Below are positions 61,671 to 64,000 of a DNA stretch of 64,000 bases, in pieces. The position numbers were made by a program, and so were the translations under genes. This DNA comes from Novipirellula caenicola (GTDB lineage: Bacteria > Planctomycetota > Planctomycetia > Pirellulales > Pirellulaceae): positions 372,001 through 436,000 of the forward strand of contig NZ_BAABRO010000004.1 in assembly GCF_039545035.1 (NCBI RefSeq), written 5' to 3'. The notes under the pieces were generated by a model, which was not told where the DNA came from, did not search any database, and worked only from the letters and a program-made list of their open reading frames with translations. Every line of letters begins with the position of its first letter. Positions within the stretch are counted from its first letter, which is position 1.

Positions 61671-62243
61671 ATGAAGGTCTTCACAACTGGACAGGTCGCC
61701 AAGATCTGTAAAGTAGCACCCCGAACTGTATCAAAATGGTTCGATTCGGGACGATTAAAAGGTTATCGCATTCCAGGATCTCAGGACCGACGCATTCCGC
61801 GTGAGTACCTGATCAAGTTCTTGAAGGAACACGGTATGCCCCTAGGCGACTTGGAAGACGAAGCGATGGCTAAATGCCTGATCGTCGCCCAAGACCAGGT
61901 GCTGATCGAGAACCTCAAGCGTGAACTTCCACCCGAAAAAGCATTCAAAGTGGCTGTGGCCGCGAGCGGTTTCGAAGCGGGAATTCAAGCGGAAAGCTTC
62001 AATCCAGACTGTATCATTGTCGACTTCTCGATCGGTAAGATCGAAGCGGTTCAGATTTGCCAAAATCTCCGCAAGAACATCGACTTTACCGATATCGTGC
62101 TGATTGCATTGCTTCCCGACGACGGGCAACCGATGAGCTTCGACCGAAGCAGTATCAACGAGACGTTCAAGAAGCCATTCGACGCGCATCTGCTCGCCGA
62201 ACGCCTGCGAACACTCGTCGGAAGCAAGAAAGAATTAGTCTAG
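61671..62243 (+). CDS. Helix-turn-helix/receiver regulator
   Basis: 190 residues. Residues 3-55 form an excisionase/MerR-like HTH (TTGQVAKICKVAPRTVSKWF, GRLKGYRIPGSQDRRIPREY). After a short linker, residues about 68-185 form a receiver-like domain: CLIVAQDQVLIENLKRE, DCIIVDFSIGKIEAVQIC with an Asp in the phosphoacceptor position, IVLIALLP, and FKKPFDAHLL with the conserved Lys-Pro. The first acidic pair of true receivers is reduced to one Asp, so phosphorylation is doubtful. HTH-first, REC-second order is reversed relative to common response regulators. A strong terminator follows. Role: DNA-binding regulator with unknown targets; the long upstream leader hints at controlled expression. Confidence 0.9.
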   Translation: MKVFTTGQVAKICKVAPRTVSKWFDSGRLKGYRIPGSQDRRIPREYLIKFLKEHGMPLGDLEDEAMAKCLIVAQDQVLIENLKRELPPEKAFKVAVAASGFEAGIQAESFNPDCIIVDFSIGKIEAVQICQNLRKNIDFTDIVLIALLPDDGQPMSFDRSSINETFKKPFDAHLLAERLRTLVGSKKELV

Positions 62244-62313
62244 TCAGCAAACCAAGGCGGCTGAAACAAGTCGGTTCGCCGCTGATAGATGATCCTGAAT
62301 GCCTCGATCAAAG

Positions 62314-62350
62314 ACGTCGCACACCATCCCGAGGTGTGCGACGTTTTTTT
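62314..62350 (+). terminator. Strong intrinsic terminator after HTH-REC gene
   Basis: A perfect 12-bp stem ACGTCGCACACC/GGTGTGCGACGT (62314-62325 and 62333-62344) with a 7-base loop, followed by seven T. It is the strongest terminator in the window and separates the regulator from moaC. Confidence 0.95.
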
Positions 62351-62413
62351 ATTTTCCAACCGAAAAATCGCGACGCGCTCCCGATAAAATGGATCCCTGC
62401 AGATTCGGTTTCA

Positions 62414-62962
62414 ATGGGAAACCAGCTACCTCCTCGCAATTCGGATTCACCCTTGTCTCATTTTGATGCCTCGGGCAACGCCCACATGGTCGACGTGTCG
62501 GCCAAACCGGTCACCGTACGCGAAGCGATCGCGTCGGCTGAAATCGTGATGGCCCCGGCGACCGCCGAAGTGATCCGAGGATCCAAAGCCGCCAAAGGCG
62601 ACGTGTTGGCCGTGGCCCGCTTGGCCGCAATCCAAGCAACCAAGTTGACCTCGCAACTGATTCCACTGTGCCATGCGATCCCGATCGAATCGGTCAACGT
62701 CGATTTCAGCTGGAAAGCCGATCACGAGTCCACCGCTGTCACCGGAGAGCTTCAGGCGACGCTGCTCTGTCATGTCACCGTGCGAACGTCCGCGAAGACC
62801 GGGGTCGAGATGGAAGCGATGACGGCGGCCTCGATCGCGGCGCTGACGGTCTATGACATGGTCAAATCGATCGACCGCGGGATCGAAATCGGGCCGGTGG
62901 TCTTGGAGGCTAAATCCGGGGGCAAGTCGGGCGATTACCGGCGTCCATCACGATTGACGTGA
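62414..62962 (+). CDS. moaC: Cyclic pyranopterin monophosphate synthase
   Basis: 182 residues from ATG 62414; the frame is open upstream through the terminator, which excludes longer starts. MoaC motifs are complete: HFDASGNAHMVDVSAKPVT, LIPLCHAIPIESVNVDF, VRTSAKTGVEMEAMTAAS, and ALTVYDMVKSIDRGIEI with the catalytic Lys/Asp residues, ending LEAKSGGKSGDY. With MoaA it converts GTP-derived 3',8-cyclo-dihydro-GTP to cPMP, the first pterin intermediate of molybdenum cofactor. No other moa gene is in the window. It overlaps the convergent histidine phosphatase gene by 28 bp. Confidence 0.97.
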   Translation: MGNQLPPRNSDSPLSHFDASGNAHMVDVSAKPVTVREAIASAEIVMAPATAEVIRGSKAAKGDVLAVARLAAIQATKLTSQLIPLCHAIPIESVNVDFSWKADHESTAVTGELQATLLCHVTVRTSAKTGVEMEAMTAASIAALTVYDMVKSIDRGIEIGPVVLEAKSGGKSGDYRRPSRLT

Positions 62963-63537
62963 ACCTTGCCGTCGCATCGATCCCACCACAACCGCATCGC
63001 TTCGAGCGGTTTCATCATCCACGGTTCCCACTGCGAAGCATGTAGATCCAAGCAGTGACCCGCCAGCGCCGCAATCGGTCCACTGTGGCTGATCGCGACC
63101 ACCGTTCCCTCGGGTGTCGACTTGGTGACCGACGCGAACCAAGCTACGACTCGCGACTGCATCACACTCGTTGACTCGCCGCGAGGCGGGCGATAGGTCT
63201 CGGGTTGATGAATCAGACGATGAAAATCAGGATCGGCGACGTAGACCTCGTCCCAGCTTTTCCCCTGCCAATCGCCGTAGTCACGCTCACAAAGCCGCTT
63301 GTCCACGACGAGATTCATCGAGGGGAAATGATCCGCGATCATTCGTGCAAGCAGCTCAGTTCGCCGCACGCCGCTGTGGTAAATAGCGATCGGTTGTGAC
63401 CGATGTTTCCAACGATCAGCGAGCCTTTGCGATTGCAGCAATCCAGCCTCGCTGAGCGGCACATCGCTCGCGCCATAACATATCGACTTCCAACGAGCCT
63501 CGACTTCGGCGTGTCGAATCATGATCAGCTCAGCCAT
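62935..63537 (-). CDS. cobC: Histidine phosphatase, probable alpha-ribazole phosphatase
   Basis: 200 residues from ATG 63537. The branch-1 histidine phosphatase core is intact: LIMIRHAEVEARWKSICYG (RHxE in place of the usual RHG), VRRTELLARMIA, CERDYGDWQGKSWDEV and AISHSGPIAALAG with the second catalytic His. In the family RHAExE-type variants include CobC-like phosphatases. Its start overlaps the cobS stop by 8 bp, which points to dephosphorylation of alpha-ribazole-5'-phosphate or adenosylcobalamin-5'-phosphate in cobamide lower-ligand assembly. The enzymatic assignment rests on that neighbour. The gene converges on moaC with a 28-bp overlap. Confidence 0.8.
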   Translation of the reverse strand: MAELIMIRHAEVEARWKSICYGASDVPLSEAGLLQSQRLADRWKHRSQPIAIYHSGVRRTELLARMIADHFPSMNLVVDKRLCERDYGDWQGKSWDEVYVADPDFHRLIHQPETYRPPRGESTSVMQSRVVAWFASVTKSTPEGTVVAISHSGPIAALAGHCLDLHASQWEPWMMKPLEAMRLWWDRCDGKVHVNRDGRR

Positions 63538-64000
63538 GATGGATGCTCCACGTAGCCCCTATCAAGATGACAAGCTGAACTAGAAACGCACTGCACCCCA
63601 ATAAATCACCGGTGGTGCCTTGAACGCGTGAAAGGATTTTGCGTCGAAACCACAGCAACACAATGAACGCAGCGAGGGTCGATCCGCACGCGGTCATCGG
63701 TGACAACCAAAACCATCCCACCCAAAGCGGCATCGTCATCAATGCCGACACGATCAGGGTCCGTGTTGTTTGCATCCCCGATACGTCCTTGGCTTGCGAT
63801 TGCCGACTCGTAATGGGTGGCGCCGAAATCATCATGGCGATGATCGCGATGCGAGCGAGTGTTGACGCCGCCACGATGCTGGCCATCGCCCACATCCAAC
63901 CGGCGGACAACAGCGTTGCAGTGGCGGCTACCCGCGCCCCCACCCCCACGACCAAACCAAGCGTCCCGTAGGTGCCCAGCCGACTGTCTTTCATGATTTC
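63530..64000 (-). CDS. cobS: Adenosylcobinamide-GDP ribazoletransferase, 3' part
   Basis: The frame runs from beyond the right edge to the stop at 63530 (157 codons visible). MKDSRLGTYGTLGLVVGVG matches the CobS cytoplasmic loop (KDSRxGxxG), followed by transmembrane helices and GTTGDLLGCSAFLVQL, the conserved GxTGDxLG motif near the C-terminus. CobS joins adenosylcobinamide-GDP with alpha-ribazole at the inner membrane, the last assembly step of cobalamin. The N-terminus, including the first helices and the DxxxD metal site, is outside the window. It is coupled to the downstream phosphatase gene by an 8-bp overlap. Confidence 0.93.
   Translation of the reverse strand, partial: EIMKDSRLGTYGTLGLVVGVGARVAATATLLSAGWMWAMASIVAASTLARIAIIAMMISAPPITSRQSQAKDVSGMQTTRTLIVSALMTMPLWVGWFWLSPMTACGSTLAAFIVLLWFRRKILSRVQGTTGDLLGCSAFLVQLVILIGATWSIHHG

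Overview
The window is about 53% GC, densely coded, and reads as chromosome from a Planctomycetota bacterium, most like Rhodopirellula or a close relative in the Pirellulaceae. That placement is an inference from gene content: a DUF1501 / PPC-domain / DUF1549-DUF1553 / cytochrome-WD40 cluster, a BBP7-type beta-barrel protein, large membrane-anchored Ser/Thr kinases with C-terminal propeller-like regions, a MoxR-DUF58-BatA cluster, TTG and GTG starts, and few strong Shine-Dalgarno sites. No rRNA, tRNA, CRISPR array, phage or transposase gene was found.

Layout. 1-1146: end of a glycosyltransferase region (a truncated GT-A-like gene and a GT25-like gene), convergent with a sodium:solute symporter (1136-2644, minus). 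2964-14385: a phospho-signalling island. Two translationally coupled Ser/Thr kinases on the minus strand face four plus-strand genes: a zinc-ribbon double-FHA protein, an FHA membrane protein with a degenerate trypsin-like domain, a secreted helical protein, and an FHA-pseudokinase. 14500-16066: two tandem cassette-like units, each made of a conserved palindromic leader, an unrelated small gene and a conserved 240-bp downstream repeat. 16151-19403: a BBP7 outer-membrane protein and a secreted metzincin-like protein. 19665-27095: an envelope export or processing module: a TolC-like lipoprotein, divergent from a GAF-HlyD adaptor, a HlyD adaptor and a PqqD-like/M50/HlyD fusion.

27310-42129: a long plus-strand operon. 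It holds a TPR-gluzincin, DUF4159, a MoxR ATPase, DUF58, a BatA/VWA protein, a very large coiled-coil membrane protein, a second VWA/GATase-like membrane protein, and a caspase/C13-like protein without its cysteine. Two 18-bp tandem repeats lie at its end. 42508-44577: a VWA membrane protein. 45170-47161: a PPP-like phosphatase, thioredoxin and a Nudix hydrolase. 47341-55918: a minus-strand operon of secreted planctomycete-type proteins (DUF1501, PPC, DUF1549/1553, cytochrome c-WD40). 56482-60546: a soluble hybrid histidine kinase with an Hpt domain, and an M42 peptidase. 60547-61670: a 1.1-kb stretch without a supported gene, ahead of a helix-turn-helix/receiver regulator. 62414-64000: moaC, then a cobC-like phosphatase and the 3' part of cobS.

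Functional themes. Kinases, FHA proteins and a pseudokinase suggest a local phospho-Thr signalling circuit. The TolC/HlyD/M50 set suggests peptide or small-molecule handling across the envelope, but no ATPase or pump is encoded beside it. The MoxR cluster suggests ATP-driven chaperoning of VWA membrane complexes. The strongest candidates for something undescribed are the paired cassettes (14500-16066), the GAF-HlyD / PqqD-M50-HlyD module, and the set of proteins that keep a fold but have lost catalytic residues (pseudokinase, pseudo-trypsin, pseudo-caspase).
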